From the NCBI RefSeq assembly GCF_003008575.1, contig NZ_CP027667.1:62001-126000 (forward strand): a DNA stretch of 64,000 nt, in the 5' to 3' direction. Position numbers and translations under genes: made by a program. Under the pieces are notes generated by a model. The model was not told where the DNA came from, ran no database searches, and saw only the letters and a list, made by a program, of their open reading frames with translations. This document shows positions 9,262 through 18,361 of this stretch, in pieces. The number at the start of each line of letters is the position of its first letter. The first letter of the stretch is position 1. Source of the stretch: Melaminivora suipulveris (GTDB lineage Bacteria; Pseudomonadota; Gammaproteobacteria; Burkholderiales; Burkholderiaceae_C).

Positions 9262-10371
9262 CTAGCGCCTGAAGACCAGCCAGCCGAACGCCGCCAGCGA
9301 CACGGCGGAATAGATCAGCCCCGGCGCCGCGGCAGTCAGCCAGGGCGACCAGTTTTGCAGGTTGCCGGCAAAGCCGAACAGGTTGTTGAGCAAGAAGAAG
9401 CTGATGCCGGCCATCACGCCGCCGAACACATAGCCGGCAATCCCGCCCGAGCGAAAGTGCAGGTAAGCGAAGGGCAGCGACAGCACCACCATGACCAGAC
9501 AGCTCAAAGGGTAGAAGACCTTGCGCCAGAACTCGATCTCATAGCGCTGCGCGGACTGGCCGTTGGCCTCCAGGTGGCGCACGTAGCGAAACAGCTCCAG
9601 CGCCGGCATCTTGTCGGGCTTGAGCACCGCAGCCGAGACCATGCTCGGGCTGATGCGCGTCGGCCAGAGCCTCTCGGCGTCGCGCGTGCGCTGCACGCGC
9701 AACTCGTCGTCGGCGCTGCGGTCGAAGGCGCTGCGCTGCGCCTGCCGCAGGCGCCAGCCCTCGCCGCCGGGGTCGAACTCGGCCTCTTCGGCGGTCAGGG
9801 TCTCGGCCACGCGTCCGTGCTCGTCGAACTCGAAGACGCGGATGCCGCGCATGCGCCCGTCGGTGTCCAGCCCACGCACGTTGATGGCGCGCGAATGATC
9901 GCCGCGTCGCTCCTTGAGCCAGGCTCCCGTCGCTCCCGTGCTGAGCTGCCCGATGTGGCGCACGCCCACCAGTTGTGCGGCGCGCTCGCTGGCCGGGGCG
10001 ATGTAGTCGCCAATGGCGAACGTGAGCCCCACGAAGGCGCCGCCCAGCAGCAGCAGGGTCGACAGCGCGCGCCCCGGCCCCAGCCCGCTGGTGCGCATGA
10101 TGGTGAATTCCGAACTCTGCGCCAGCCGCGCCATGACGAAGATGGTGCCGATGAGCACCGTGATGGGCAGCAGCTCGTACAGGTGCTGCGGCAGGCTCAG
10201 CGCCACGTACAGCAGCGCCTGCGACAGCTGGTAGCCGCCCGCGCCGCCGCGCCCGACCCAGCGCAGCTCGTCAACCAGATCGAAGAAGAAGAACAGCGCC
10301 AGGAAGGCCAGGGTGACGAAGCCGACGCTGGTGGCGACCTCGCGGTAGATGAAGCGGCGCAGGGTGATCAT
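9262..10371 (-). CDS. lptG: LPS export ABC permease LptG
   Basis: One of the two inner-membrane subunits of LptB2FG, which extracts lipopolysaccharide and feeds it to the LptA bridge. The 369-residue protein has the YjgP/YjgQ pattern: two N-terminal membrane segments (about 12-34 and 57-80), one near 100-120, a periplasmic beta-jellyroll (about 135-265) and three C-terminal membrane segments ending VSLAAFGWLVFRR. Its ATG overlaps the end of lptF by 4 bases, showing translational coupling. The LptG assignment rests on being the second gene and on the MITLRRFIYREV start. Confidence 0.93.
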   Translation of the reverse strand: MITLRRFIYREVATSVGFVTLAFLALFFFFDLVDELRWVGRGGAGGYQLSQALLYVALSLPQHLYELLPITVLIGTIFVMARLAQSSEFTIMRTSGLGPGRALSTLLLLGGAFVGLTFAIGDYIAPASERAAQLVGVRHIGQLSTGATGAWLKERRGDHSRAINVRGLDTDGRMRGIRVFEFDEHGRVAETLTAEEAEFDPGGEGWRLRQAQRSAFDRSADDELRVQRTRDAERLWPTRISPSMVSAAVLKPDKMPALELFRYVRHLEANGQSAQRYEIEFWRKVFYPLSCLVMVVLSLPFAYLHFRSGGIAGYVFGGVMAGISFFLLNNLFGFAGNLQNWSPWLTAAAPGLIYSAVSLAAFGWLVFRR

Positions 10372-11462
10372 GGCCGGCCCCGTCCCGCGAAGAGGGTGCG
10401 CAGTGACCAGCGGTTGTGCCGCGCCGCCAGCAGCGCCAGCGCCAGCGCCAGCGTGCCGCCGTGCAGCGCCGCCATGAAGGCCGAAAGACTTGTGCGCTGG
10501 CTGCCGATCCAGCTTTGTCCCACCGTCATGAGGTTGTAGTAAATGATGAAGGTGAACAGCGCCAGCAGCATGCTGGCGCTGCGCCCGGCGCGCGGATTGA
10601 CCACCGCCAGCGCCACGCCCAGCAGCACGAAATTCAGCACCGCCAGCACCAGGCCCAGGCGCCAGGCCAGCTCGGCGCGCCAGGCGGGCTCAGGGCGGAC
10701 GAGCAGCTCCAGCGTGTCACGCGATTTGACCGCCGCCTCCTCGGCACTGCCCGAGGAGGCCGAACCGATGCGCGTGCCGTACTCGGCAAATTCACTCAGC
10801 CGCAGACGCGGCTGCTCGCGCAGGGTCTCCAGGCGCTGGCCGCGACTGAGCACCACCAGGCGCTCGCCATCCACGACCTGCAGGCGGGCACCCTGGGCCG
10901 AGGTCACGGTTTCGCGCGTTGCATCCTGGGTGGCGATGAAGACGTTGCTGGCCGAATTGGCATCGGGCGTGTCCTTGTCGATGAAGAAGACCCGGCTGCC
11001 GCCGGCCGATTCCTGGAACTGCCCTGGGGCGATGCGGTCCACGTCGGCGCGCTGCTCGTAGCGCGTTTTCAGGTCCTGGATCTGCCGGTTCGCCCAGGGC
11101 CAGGCGACGAGCGACAGCGCGGCCACCGCCAGGATCACCGGCCAGGCGAAGCGCAGCAACGCCGGCAGCAGGCTGGCCAGGCCGCGGCCGGCGGCGAACC
11201 AGATCACCATCTCGCTGTCGCGGTACATGCGCGACAGCACGCTGACCACGGCCACGAACAGGCTCAGGCTCAGGATGGTGGGCAGCTGGCCCAGCACCGT
11301 GAAGCCCATGACCAGCAACACGTCGGTGGGCGCCACGCTGCCGCGCGAGGCCTGGCCCAGCGTGCGGATCAGCATCATGGTCATGACGACGGTTATCAGC
11401 ACCACCAGCGTCGCGCCGAACGAGCGGGCCAACTCCTTGCGGATGGACGAATGGAATAACAT
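10368..11462 (-). CDS. lptF: LPS export ABC permease LptF
   Basis: Partner of LptG. The 364 residues start MLFHSSIRKELARSFGATLV with the first membrane helix, followed by MMLIRTLGQASRG, helices near 55-80 and 100-120, a periplasmic domain (about 125-265; RVFFIDKDTPDANSASNVFI) and a C-terminal helix bundle with VNPRAGRSASMLLALFTF. The start codon lies only 24 bases from the divergent pepA ATG, so the two genes share a very compact promoter region. Confidence 0.93.
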   Translation of the reverse strand: MLFHSSIRKELARSFGATLVVLITVVMTMMLIRTLGQASRGSVAPTDVLLVMGFTVLGQLPTILSLSLFVAVVSVLSRMYRDSEMVIWFAAGRGLASLLPALLRFAWPVILAVAALSLVAWPWANRQIQDLKTRYEQRADVDRIAPGQFQESAGGSRVFFIDKDTPDANSASNVFIATQDATRETVTSAQGARLQVVDGERLVVLSRGQRLETLREQPRLRLSEFAEYGTRIGSASSGSAEEAAVKSRDTLELLVRPEPAWRAELAWRLGLVLAVLNFVLLGVALAVVNPRAGRSASMLLALFTFIIYYNLMTVGQSWIGSQRTSLSAFMAALHGGTLALALALLAARHNRWSLRTLFAGRGRP

Positions 11463-11485
11463 TGGCTCGAAGGAAAACGGTGATT

Positions 11486-12979
11486 ATGAACTTCGAACTC
11501 AAGACGCTTTCGCTCTCCGCCGCCGCGCGCCACAAGTGCGATCTGCTGGCCGTTTTGGTCCCCGAGAAATTCGAGGAGCGGGACGGCGCCATCGGCGCGC
11601 TGGCCGTCCGTGCAAGATCCGCCGGCGATCTGGAGGACAAGCCCGGCAAGTGTCTGCAAGCCTACGCGCCCGAGGGCGTCGCGGCGCGGCAGGTGGTGCT
11701 GGCGTCCTGCGGCGATGGCTCGCCCCAGGCGGTACGCAAGGCCGTGCTGGGGCTGGCGCAAGCCTTGAAGGCACCGGCAGTGCGCCGCGCCGCGCTGGTG
11801 TTTGCTGCCGCCCCGCAGAAGGGCGCCGTGGACGCGGCGCTGCGCGCAGCGGCCGACGCCGCTTATGTCTACCGCGCCACCAGGAGCAAACCCGAGGGCC
11901 GCGACCTGCAGATGCTGACCATGGCCGTGCCGACCGCAGGCGCCGTGCAGGCCGAGTTCAGCCGCGCGCAGGCCGTCGCGGCGGGCGTGGAATTCGCGCG
12001 TGAATGGGCCAACCGCCCCGCCAACCACGCCACGCCGACGCTGCTGGGCGAGGCCGCCAAGTCTCTCGCCAAGCTGCAGGGCATCCGCTGCACGGTGCGC
12101 GGCCCGCAGGACGTGGCCAAGCTGGGCATGGGCGCCTTCATGGCGGTCGCGCAAGGCTCGGCCGAGCCACTGCGCTTCATCGAACTGCGCTACGACGGCG
12201 GCGCCAAGGGCGACGCGCCGCTGGTGCTGGTCGGCAAGGGCATCACCTTCGACACCGGCGGCATCTCGCTCAAACCCGCGCCCGAGATGGACGAGATGAA
12301 GTTCGACATGGGCGGCGCCGCCAGCGTGCTGGGCGTGTTCCGCGCGCTGGCCGATCTGCGACCGGCGGTCAACGTCGTAGGCCTCATTCCGGCGTGCGAG
12401 AACATGCCCGACGGGCGCGCGCTCAAGCCGGGCGACGTGGTCACCAGCATGAGCGGGCAGACCATCGAGGTCTTGAATACCGACGCCGAAGGCCGGCTGG
12501 TGCTGTGCGACGCGCTGACCTATGCCGGGCGCTTCAAGCCCGCCGCCATCGTCGACATGGCAACGCTGACCGGCGCCTGCGTGATCGCGCTGGGCGGCTT
12601 GCGCAGCGGACTGTTCAGCACCGACGACGCGTTGGCCGCCGAGCTGCAGGGCGCTGGCGAGGTGGCGCTGGACCCCTGCTGGCGCATGCCGCTGGACGAG
12701 GAATACGGCGAGGGGCTGAAGAGCAACTTCGCCGATGTGGCCAACGTTGGCGGGCGTCCTGCGGGCGCGGTCACCGCGGCGAAGTTCCTGCAGCGCTTCG
12801 TCGGCGACACGCCGTGGGCGCACCTGGACATTGCCGGAACGGCCTGGAAGGGTGGTCAAGCCAAGGGCGCTACGGGGCGACCCGTGGCCTTGCTGCTGCG
12901 CTGGCTGTCCGATCGCGCCGCCGCTTCGGCGAGCGCAGACGCGGCCCCGAAGCAGCGCAAGCGCAGCCCCAAGGGTTGA
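11486..12979 (+). CDS. pepA: Leucyl aminopeptidase (M17, cytosolic)
   Basis: M17 zinc/manganese aminopeptidase that releases N-terminal residues; some homologues also bind DNA. The 497-residue protein has an N-terminal macro-like domain and the C-terminal catalytic domain with GKGITFDTGGISLKP (about 253-267; Lys and Asp ligands), the M17 signature NTDAEGRLVLCDAL (about 331-344) and the ATLTGAC block. An AAGGA ribosome-binding site stands 9 bases before ATG 11486, which decides the start over one at 11462. The PepA/lptF divergent pair is common in betaproteobacteria and gammaproteobacteria; holC follows as usual. Confidence 0.95.
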   Translation: MNFELKTLSLSAAARHKCDLLAVLVPEKFEERDGAIGALAVRARSAGDLEDKPGKCLQAYAPEGVAARQVVLASCGDGSPQAVRKAVLGLAQALKAPAVRRAALVFAAAPQKGAVDAALRAAADAAYVYRATRSKPEGRDLQMLTMAVPTAGAVQAEFSRAQAVAAGVEFAREWANRPANHATPTLLGEAAKSLAKLQGIRCTVRGPQDVAKLGMGAFMAVAQGSAEPLRFIELRYDGGAKGDAPLVLVGKGITFDTGGISLKPAPEMDEMKFDMGGAASVLGVFRALADLRPAVNVVGLIPACENMPDGRALKPGDVVTSMSGQTIEVLNTDAEGRLVLCDALTYAGRFKPAAIVDMATLTGACVIALGGLRSGLFSTDDALAAELQGAGEVALDPCWRMPLDEEYGEGLKSNFADVANVGGRPAGAVTAAKFLQRFVGDTPWAHLDIAGTAWKGGQAKGATGRPVALLLRWLSDRAAASASADAAPKQRKRSPKG

Positions 12980-13007
12980 GCGGGGTGCTGACCGGACGGC
13001 GCGCGCC

Positions 13008-13448
13008 ATGACCGAGGTGGTCTTTCATTTCAACGTGGCGGACAAGCTGACCTACGCGCGCCGACTGGCGCGCCAGGCACTCAGACGCGAGACGGCGCTG
13101 GCCATCACGGCAGAGCCGCACGACCTGCTGGAGCTCGATCGCACGCTGTGGCACATGGAGCCCACGGATTTCGTCGCGCACTGCCATGCCGAAGACGCCG
13201 AGCCAGCACTGCTGCAGGCCTCACGGATCACCCTGAGCGCGGACCCTCGCCTCTGCGCGCACCGGGACCGTCTGCTCAATCTCGGCCCGGAGCTGCCCGC
13301 TGGCTTCGACGAGTTCGCACGTGTGGTGGAGCTGGTCAGCCTCACCGACGAAGAGGACCGGGCCAGGGCGCGCCGGCGCTGGAAGGCCTATGCCGCCGCC
13401 GGCCATCCGATCTCGCGCCATGATGCGGCGGCAGGGGGCGTTCGGTGA
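13008..13448 (+). CDS. holC: DNA polymerase III chi subunit
   Basis: The chi subunit links the clamp loader to SSB. The 146 residues contain the HolC pattern: MTEVVFHFNVADKLTYARRL at the start, WHMEPTDFVAHC (about 47-58), the NLGPELPAGFDEFARVVELV core (about 90-109) and the RARRRWKAYAAAGHP helix. It is 28 bases behind pepA, the usual upstream gene, and overlaps the next ORF through a GTGA junction. Confidence 0.92.
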   Translation: MTEVVFHFNVADKLTYARRLARQALRRETALAITAEPHDLLELDRTLWHMEPTDFVAHCHAEDAEPALLQASRITLSADPRLCAHRDRLLNLGPELPAGFDEFARVVELVSLTDEEDRARARRRWKAYAAAGHPISRHDAAAGGVR

Positions 13449-13819
13449 ATACGACGGGGCGCCCTCCGCCGCGCTTCGTGCCCACCTTGACCGAAGTGGT
13501 GCATGACTCACCACTGCCACCCGCCAGGCCACCACTCGTCACCACCGCGCAGGTCGCCACAGCCAAGCCTGCGCCTGCTGAGGGCGTGGCCGCCTCCCGC
13601 ACATTGCCGCCCGAGTTCGAGGAGTACGTGGTGCACCGCGTCATGCAGCGCGTCGATCTGGCGCTGGAGCAGCGCCTGCGCGAAGCCATCGCGCAAGTCA
13701 TGGTGGAGCAGACCCGGTCGTTGATTCCGCGTCTGCGCGAGGAGGTCGAGTCGGTCGTGCGCCAGTCGGTCTACGAGGCTGTCGCGCAGGAATTGGCGGC
13801 GGAACGCGAAATCCTGTAA
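13445..13819 (+). CDS. Conserved hypothetical protein downstream of holC
   Basis: Starts at GTG 13445 overlapping the holC stop (GTGA), so it is translationally coupled. The 124-residue protein has a proline-rich, probably disordered first half (to about residue 55) and an amphipathic helical second half with heptad-like spacing (YVVHRVMQRVDLALEQRLRE, about 61-80). No signal peptide or membrane segment. Short proteins of this type follow holC in several Burkholderiales; I cannot name the family with certainty and assign no function. Confidence 0.7.
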   Translation: MNTTGRPPPRFVPTLTEVVHDSPLPPARPPLVTTAQVATAKPAPAEGVAASRTLPPEFEEYVVHRVMQRVDLALEQRLREAIAQVMVEQTRSLIPRLREEVESVVRQSVYEAVAQELAAEREIL

Positions 13820-13954
13820 ACCGATGACAGGGAATATCCCTGTGTGGTTTCGACAGGACGTTCGCGTGTTCCCTAGTGTTTGCGCGGGGCGATTGCGATA
13901 TGTTCCAGCGCGTTGTAACGCAACACCATTTCCAGCGTTTTATCGGAGTCACAT

Positions 13955-15082
13955 ATGCAATTGAAGTTGAAACTGACCGTGGTAGCTGCCATCGCAGCCA
14001 TCGCCGGGACGGCTGCCGCCCAAGAGGTGGTCAAGATCGGTCACGTCGCGCCCGTATCCGGCGCTCAGGCGCACTACGGCAAGGACAACGAAAACGGCGC
14101 GCGCATGGCCATCGAGGAGTTGAACTCCCAAGGCGTCACCATCGGCGGCAAGAAGGTCAAGTTCGAGCTGCTGGCCGAGGACGATGCAGCCGACCCCAAG
14201 CAGGGCACGGCCGCCGCGCAGAAGCTGTGCGACGCCAAGGTCGCCGGCGTGGTGGGCCACTTGAACTCGGGCACCACCATCCCGGCCGCCAAGGTCTACA
14301 ACGACTGCGGCATCCCGCACGTCACCGGCGCGGCCACCAACCCGAACCTGACCAAGCCAGGCTACAAGACCACCTTCCGCATCATCGCCAACGACAACGC
14401 GCTGGGCGCCGGGCTGGCCTCGTATGCGGCGGACACCCTCAAGCTCAAGTCCGTGGCCATCGTCGATGACCGCACGGCCTATGGTCAGGGCGTCGCCAAC
14501 GTGTTCAAGAAAGTGGCCGCCGAGAAGGGCATGAAGATCGTGGACGAGCAGTTCACGACCGACAAGGCCACCGATTTCATGGCCATCCTGACGGCCATCA
14601 AGTCCAAGAACCCCGACGCCATCTTCTACGGCGGCATGGACCCGCAGGCCGGCCCCATGCTGCGCCAGATGGAGCAGCTGGGCATGGGCAACGTCAAGTA
14701 CTTCGGCGGCGACGGCGTGTGCACCACCGAGATCGCCAAGCTGGCTGCCGGCGCCAAGACGCTGGCCAACGTGATCTGCGCCGAGGGTGGCGCTTCGCTG
14801 GCCAAGATGCCCGGCGGTACCGCCTGGAAGGCCAAGTACGATGCCAAGTACCCCAACCAGTTCCAGGTCTACAGCCCGTACACCTATGACGCGACCATGC
14901 TTCTGGTGGACGCCATGAAGCGCGCCGGCTCCTGGGATCCCAAGGTCTACATTCCCGAGCTGCTCAAGTCCAACTACAAGGGCGTGACGGCCAACATCGC
15001 CTTCGAGCCCAACGGCGAGATGAAGAACCCGGCCATCACGCTGTACAACTACAAGGATGGCAAGAAGACGCCTCTCAACTGA
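13955..15082 (+). CDS. Branched-chain amino acid ABC binding protein (LivJ/LivK type)
   Basis: Periplasmic type I binding protein of 375 residues. A signal peptide (LKLTVVAAIAAIAGTAAAQ) ends near residue 23; the mature part begins EVVKIGHVAPVSGAQAHYGKD, the Leu/Ile/Val-binding opening, and has VVGHLNSGTTIPAAKVYN (about 94-111, ligand-contact loop) and FYGGMDPQAGPMLRQM. A Shine-Dalgarno GGAG precedes ATG 13955. There is no permease or ATPase gene next to it, and a strong hairpin follows, so it is a monocistronic solute receptor probably shared with an LivHMGF transporter encoded elsewhere. Confidence 0.92.
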   Translation: MQLKLKLTVVAAIAAIAGTAAAQEVVKIGHVAPVSGAQAHYGKDNENGARMAIEELNSQGVTIGGKKVKFELLAEDDAADPKQGTAAAQKLCDAKVAGVVGHLNSGTTIPAAKVYNDCGIPHVTGAATNPNLTKPGYKTTFRIIANDNALGAGLASYAADTLKLKSVAIVDDRTAYGQGVANVFKKVAAEKGMKIVDEQFTTDKATDFMAILTAIKSKNPDAIFYGGMDPQAGPMLRQMEQLGMGNVKYFGGDGVCTTEIAKLAAGAKTLANVICAEGGASLAKMPGGTAWKAKYDAKYPNQFQVYSPYTYDATMLLVDAMKRAGSWDPKVYIPELLKSNYKGVTANIAFEPNGEMKNPAITLYNYKDGKKTPLN

Positions 15083-15127
15083 TGGCGGCAACGGGCGGGA
15101 GGGGCGGCATCGCCCCACCTGGCCATA

Positions 15128-15165
15128 CAAAAAAGGGCAGGGCGCCGGGCGCCTTGCCTTTTTTC
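15128..15165. terminator. Bidirectional rho-independent terminator
   Basis: An A-rich start, the stem AAGGGCAGGGCGCCGGGCGC pairing with GCGCCTTGCCTT, then a T run. The symmetry lets it stop both the binding-protein gene from the left and the fnr-type gene from the right, between whose convergent 3' ends it lies. Confidence 0.85.
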
Positions 15166-15202
15166 GTTGTGCGCCTCGGGCGCTACAGGCGACTGCCAGT
15201 GG

Positions 15203-15946
15203 TCAGTGGCAGGCCTGCTGGCTGTTGACGATGCGCTTGAGCGCGGCGGTATCCACGATGCGCACGTGGCGCTGCTTGACCTCGACGATGCCGTCCTCGA
15301 CGAACTTGGAGAACGTGCGGCTGACGGTCTCCAGCTTCAGGCCCAGATAACTGCCGATTTCCTCACGCGTCATGCGCAGCACCAGTTCGGATTGCGAAAA
15401 CCCCCGTGTGTGCAGACGCTGGACGAGGTTCAACAGAAAGGCCGCCAGCCGCTCGTCCGCGCGCATGCTGCCAAGCAGGAGCATCACGCCGTGCTCGCGC
15501 ACGATCTCGCGGCTCATGATCTTGTGCACGTGCGTCTGCAGCGCGGTCACTTCGCGCGACAGCTCTTCGATGCGGTCGAAAGGCATGACGCAGACCTCGG
15601 CGTCTTCCAGCGCAACGGCGTCGCAGGTGTGGTGGTCGTTGACGATGCCATCCAGACCGATGATCTCGCCGGCCATCTGAAAGCCCGTCACCTGGTCGCG
15701 TCCGTCCTCGGTCGCCACACAGGTCTTGAAAAAGCCCGTGCGGATGGCGAACAGCGACGTGAACGGTTCACCGTTGCGAAACAGCGTGCCGCCGCGCTTG
15801 ACCTTGCGGCGCATGGCCACAATCTCGTCGAGGCGTTTGAGCTGCTGCTCCTCCAGTCCGACCGGCATGCACAGCTCACGCAGGTTGCAATTGGAGCAGG
15901 CGACCTTGATGGCCTGTAGCTGAGGCGAAGCGGTTTCCCTTGTCAT
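15203..15946 (-). CDS. fnr: FNR-type oxygen-sensing regulator
   Basis: Crp/FNR-family activator that dimerises when an oxygen-labile [4Fe-4S] cluster is intact. The 247-residue protein has the N-terminal cysteines C17, C20 and C26 and the fourth, C108 (NDHHTCDAV), needed for the cluster. A cyclic-nucleotide-like beta barrel runs about 35-150, and the C-terminal HTH has EEIGSYLGLKLETVSRTFSK (about 196-215), whose E..SR recognition residues read TTGAT half-sites. Exactly such a site stands at 16044-16057 before hemN. The name could equally be anr or fnrL. Confidence 0.93.
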   Translation of the reverse strand: MTRETASPQLQAIKVACSNCNLRELCMPVGLEEQQLKRLDEIVAMRRKVKRGGTLFRNGEPFTSLFAIRTGFFKTCVATEDGRDQVTGFQMAGEIIGLDGIVNDHHTCDAVALEDAEVCVMPFDRIEELSREVTALQTHVHKIMSREIVREHGVMLLLGSMRADERLAAFLLNLVQRLHTRGFSQSELVLRMTREEIGSYLGLKLETVSRTFSKFVEDGIVEVKQRHVRIVDTAALKRIVNSQQACH

Positions 15947-16043
15947 GGCGCAAGCTTACCCTTGAAGAGGTGGCGCTCCCGCATGGCAGGGCAGAACTGT
16001 AGCGTCCACGGTGGCATTGTCATGTTTTGTACATGGAGCGGGC

Positions 16044-16057
16044 TTGATGAAGATCAA
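16044..16057. promoter_or_regulatory. FNR box upstream of hemN
   Basis: TTGATGAAGATCAA is a perfect TTGAT-N4-ATCAA palindrome. It lies 56 bases before the hemN ATG and 98 bases from the start of the divergent fnr-type gene. Placement fits activation of hemN under low oxygen; whether fnr is also controlled is open. Seen directly; control is inferred from the known FNR consensus. Confidence 0.88.
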
Positions 16058-16112
16058 GGCCAGGCTGGCGCCCGTCCGGCACAGTGTCTCTTGAACGCGA
16101 GGATTCATCACC

Positions 16113-17495
16113 ATGACCGTTGTCACCCCAGACCTGCTGCGCCGCTTCGACGTGGCCGGGCCGCGCTATACCTCCTACCCCACTGCGGATCGGTTCGTGG
16201 AGGCGTTTGGCGAGCAGGACTATATGTTGGCCTTGCAGCAGCGCCGCGTCGGCTCGGTGGGCAAGGCGGCGCCGCTGTCGCTGTACGTGCACATCCCGTT
16301 TTGTGAGTCACTGTGCTACTACTGCGCCTGCAACAAGATCATCACGCGCCACCCCGAGCGCGCCGAAGTCTACCTGCGCTACCTCAGCCGAGAAATCGAC
16401 CTGCACACCGCCCACTGCGGCGTGGGTCAGCAAGTCAGCCAGCTGCACCTGGGCGGCGGCACGCCAACCTTTCTGTCCGACGAAGGCCTGCGCGAACTGA
16501 TGGCGATGATCAAGCGCAACTTCACCCTGGTGCCGGGTGGCGAATACTCCATCGAGGTCGACCCGCGCACGGTGGACGAGCAGCGCCTGGCGCTGCTGGC
16601 GGAGCTGGGTTTCAACCGGCTGAGCTTCGGGGTTCAGGACTTCGACCCCGAGGTGCAGAAGGCAGTGCACCGCATCCAGCCCGCCGAAAAAGTCTTCGCG
16701 CTGGTCGAGAGCGCACGCCGGCTGGGCTTCGAGTCCGTCAACGTGGATCTGATCTATGGTTTGCCGCGCCAGACGCCCGAATCCTTCGAGCGCACCCTGC
16801 GCCAGGTCGCGCAACTGCGTCCGGACCGCATCGCCCTGTATGCCTACGCCCACCTGCCCGAGCGCTTCAAGCCGCAGCGGCGCATCGTGACGGCCGAGCT
16901 GCCCATGGCCTCTGCCAAGGTGGCCATGCTGGCGCAGGGTCTGGAGATCTTCAGCGCCGCCGGTTACGTCTACATCGGCATGGACCATTTCGCGCTGCCC
17001 GACGACGCATTGGCCGTGGCCAAGCGCCAGGGGCGGCTGCACCGCAACTTCCAGGGCTACAGCACGCAGCCGGACTGCGACCTGATCGGCCTGGGCGTGT
17101 CGGCCATCGGACGTGTCGCCGCGACCTACAGCCAGAACGTCAAGACGCTGGACGAGTACTACGACGCCATCAACCAGGGCCGCCTGCCGATCGTCCGCGG
17201 CTTGGCTCTGAGCCGCGACGACCTGGTGCGGCGGGCCGTCATCATGGCGCTGATGTGTCAGGGCAAGGTGCTGTTCGAGCCCATGGAGGAATCCTGGCTG
17301 ATCGACTTTCGCAGCTACTTCGAGCCGGAGTTGCAGCAGTTGCAGACGCTGGCTGAGCACGGCCTGGTGACCGTGAGCGACGAGGGCATCAGCGTCACGC
17401 CGATGGGCTGGTACTTCGTACGCGCGACAGCCATGGTGTTTGACAGGTATTTGCAGGCCAATCTGAACCGGGCGAAGTTCTCGCGGATCATCTGA
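16113..17495 (+). CDS. hemN: Oxygen-independent coproporphyrinogen-III oxidase
   Basis: Radical-SAM enzyme that makes protoporphyrinogen IX without O2. The 460 residues include YVHIPFCESLCYYCACNKII with the cluster cysteines C64, C68 and C71 plus the HemN-specific C73, the LHLGGGTPTFLS SAM-binding segment (about 111-122), SFGVQDFDPEVQKAVHRIQP (about 171-190) and the C-terminal FEPELQQLQTLAEHGLV domain that sets true HemN apart from HemW. It follows the FNR box, complements hemF at 671 and is 3 bases from the next gene. Confidence 0.97.
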   Translation: MTVVTPDLLRRFDVAGPRYTSYPTADRFVEAFGEQDYMLALQQRRVGSVGKAAPLSLYVHIPFCESLCYYCACNKIITRHPERAEVYLRYLSREIDLHTAHCGVGQQVSQLHLGGGTPTFLSDEGLRELMAMIKRNFTLVPGGEYSIEVDPRTVDEQRLALLAELGFNRLSFGVQDFDPEVQKAVHRIQPAEKVFALVESARRLGFESVNVDLIYGLPRQTPESFERTLRQVAQLRPDRIALYAYAHLPERFKPQRRIVTAELPMASAKVAMLAQGLEIFSAAGYVYIGMDHFALPDDALAVAKRQGRLHRNFQGYSTQPDCDLIGLGVSAIGRVAATYSQNVKTLDEYYDAINQGRLPIVRGLALSRDDLVRRAVIMALMCQGKVLFEPMEESWLIDFRSYFEPELQQLQTLAEHGLVTVSDEGISVTPMGWYFVRATAMVFDRYLQANLNRAKFSRII

Positions 17496-17498
17496 TCC

Positions 17499-18227
17499 AT
17501 GTTTCTGACGCTGGCTACGACGGTCTTTCTCATGGGTCTGGTGGGCGGCACGCATTGCCTGGCGATGTGCGCCGCTCCGTGTGCGGCCTTGACAGGCGCC
17601 GCGCGCGGCGCAGACGCGGCCGTTGGCAAACAGGTTGTGCGTTTTCAGCCGCGCCGCGTTTTCGCCCAGCGCACCGTGGTGTTCCACCTGGGCCGGCTCG
17701 CCGGCTACGGCGCTGCCGGCGCGCTGGCTGCGCTGGCGATGGACCGCCTGGCCTGGGTGAGCCAGCACAGCGCAGCGCTGCGTCCGGCCTGGACGCTCAC
17801 GCATGTACTGATCATCGGCTGGGGTCTGTCCATGCTGGCCCAGGCGCGTCAGCCGGCCTGGATCGAATCTGCCGGCCGTGCGGTGTGGGGGCGTGTGCGG
17901 CCGCTGCTGGCGCGGCCTGGCGGCCTGCTCTTCGCCGGCCTGGCCTGGACACTGCTGCCCTGCGGCCTGCTCTATACCGCGCTGATGACCGCTGCGCTCA
18001 GCGGCAGCGCTGCGGCGGGAGCGCTGTGCATGGTCCTCTTCGGAATCGGCAGCGGGTTGTGGCTGGTCGGCGGGCCCTGGGCCCTGAGCTGGCTACGCGC
18101 CCAAGTGAATGAGCGCGCCCAGAATTGGGGCGCGCGCGTGGCCGGCCTGGTGTTGTGCGTGCTGGGCGGCTGGGCGCTGTGGATGGATCTGGTGCATGGC
18201 CAACCGGCACCATGGTGTGTTTCGTAG
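17499..18227 (+). CDS. TauE/SafE-like membrane protein (CcoS/UreH-domain type)
   Basis: A 242-residue inner-membrane protein with about six helices. The first carries MGLVGGTHCLAMCAAPCAAL (about 12-31), the Gly/Cys-rich motif of the cytochrome-oxidase-linked branch of the TauE/SafE family (heavy-metal transport/maturation), and a second copy of the pattern, LAWTLLPCGLLYTALMTAAL, lies near 149-168. Such genes often follow hemN or the cbb3 oxidase genes and may handle copper or thiols for oxidase assembly. It starts 3 bases after hemN, so it is probably in the FNR-controlled transcript. Substrate unknown. Confidence 0.8.
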   Translation: MFLTLATTVFLMGLVGGTHCLAMCAAPCAALTGAARGADAAVGKQVVRFQPRRVFAQRTVVFHLGRLAGYGAAGALAALAMDRLAWVSQHSAALRPAWTLTHVLIIGWGLSMLAQARQPAWIESAGRAVWGRVRPLLARPGGLLFAGLAWTLLPCGLLYTALMTAALSGSAAAGALCMVLFGIGSGLWLVGGPWALSWLRAQVNERAQNWGARVAGLVLCVLGGWALWMDLVHGQPAPWCVS

Positions 18228-18361
18228 GCAACGGCCGAGGTGGTGCGCCGATGATCGGTGCCGGCACGCTCAGGCGAGGCAGCGCGGCTGTCGTGGGCTG
18301 GTGATAATGGCTCGACAGTGATTTTCTGCGGCCGCATCGAACGCGCTTGTGGTCTTTACCC

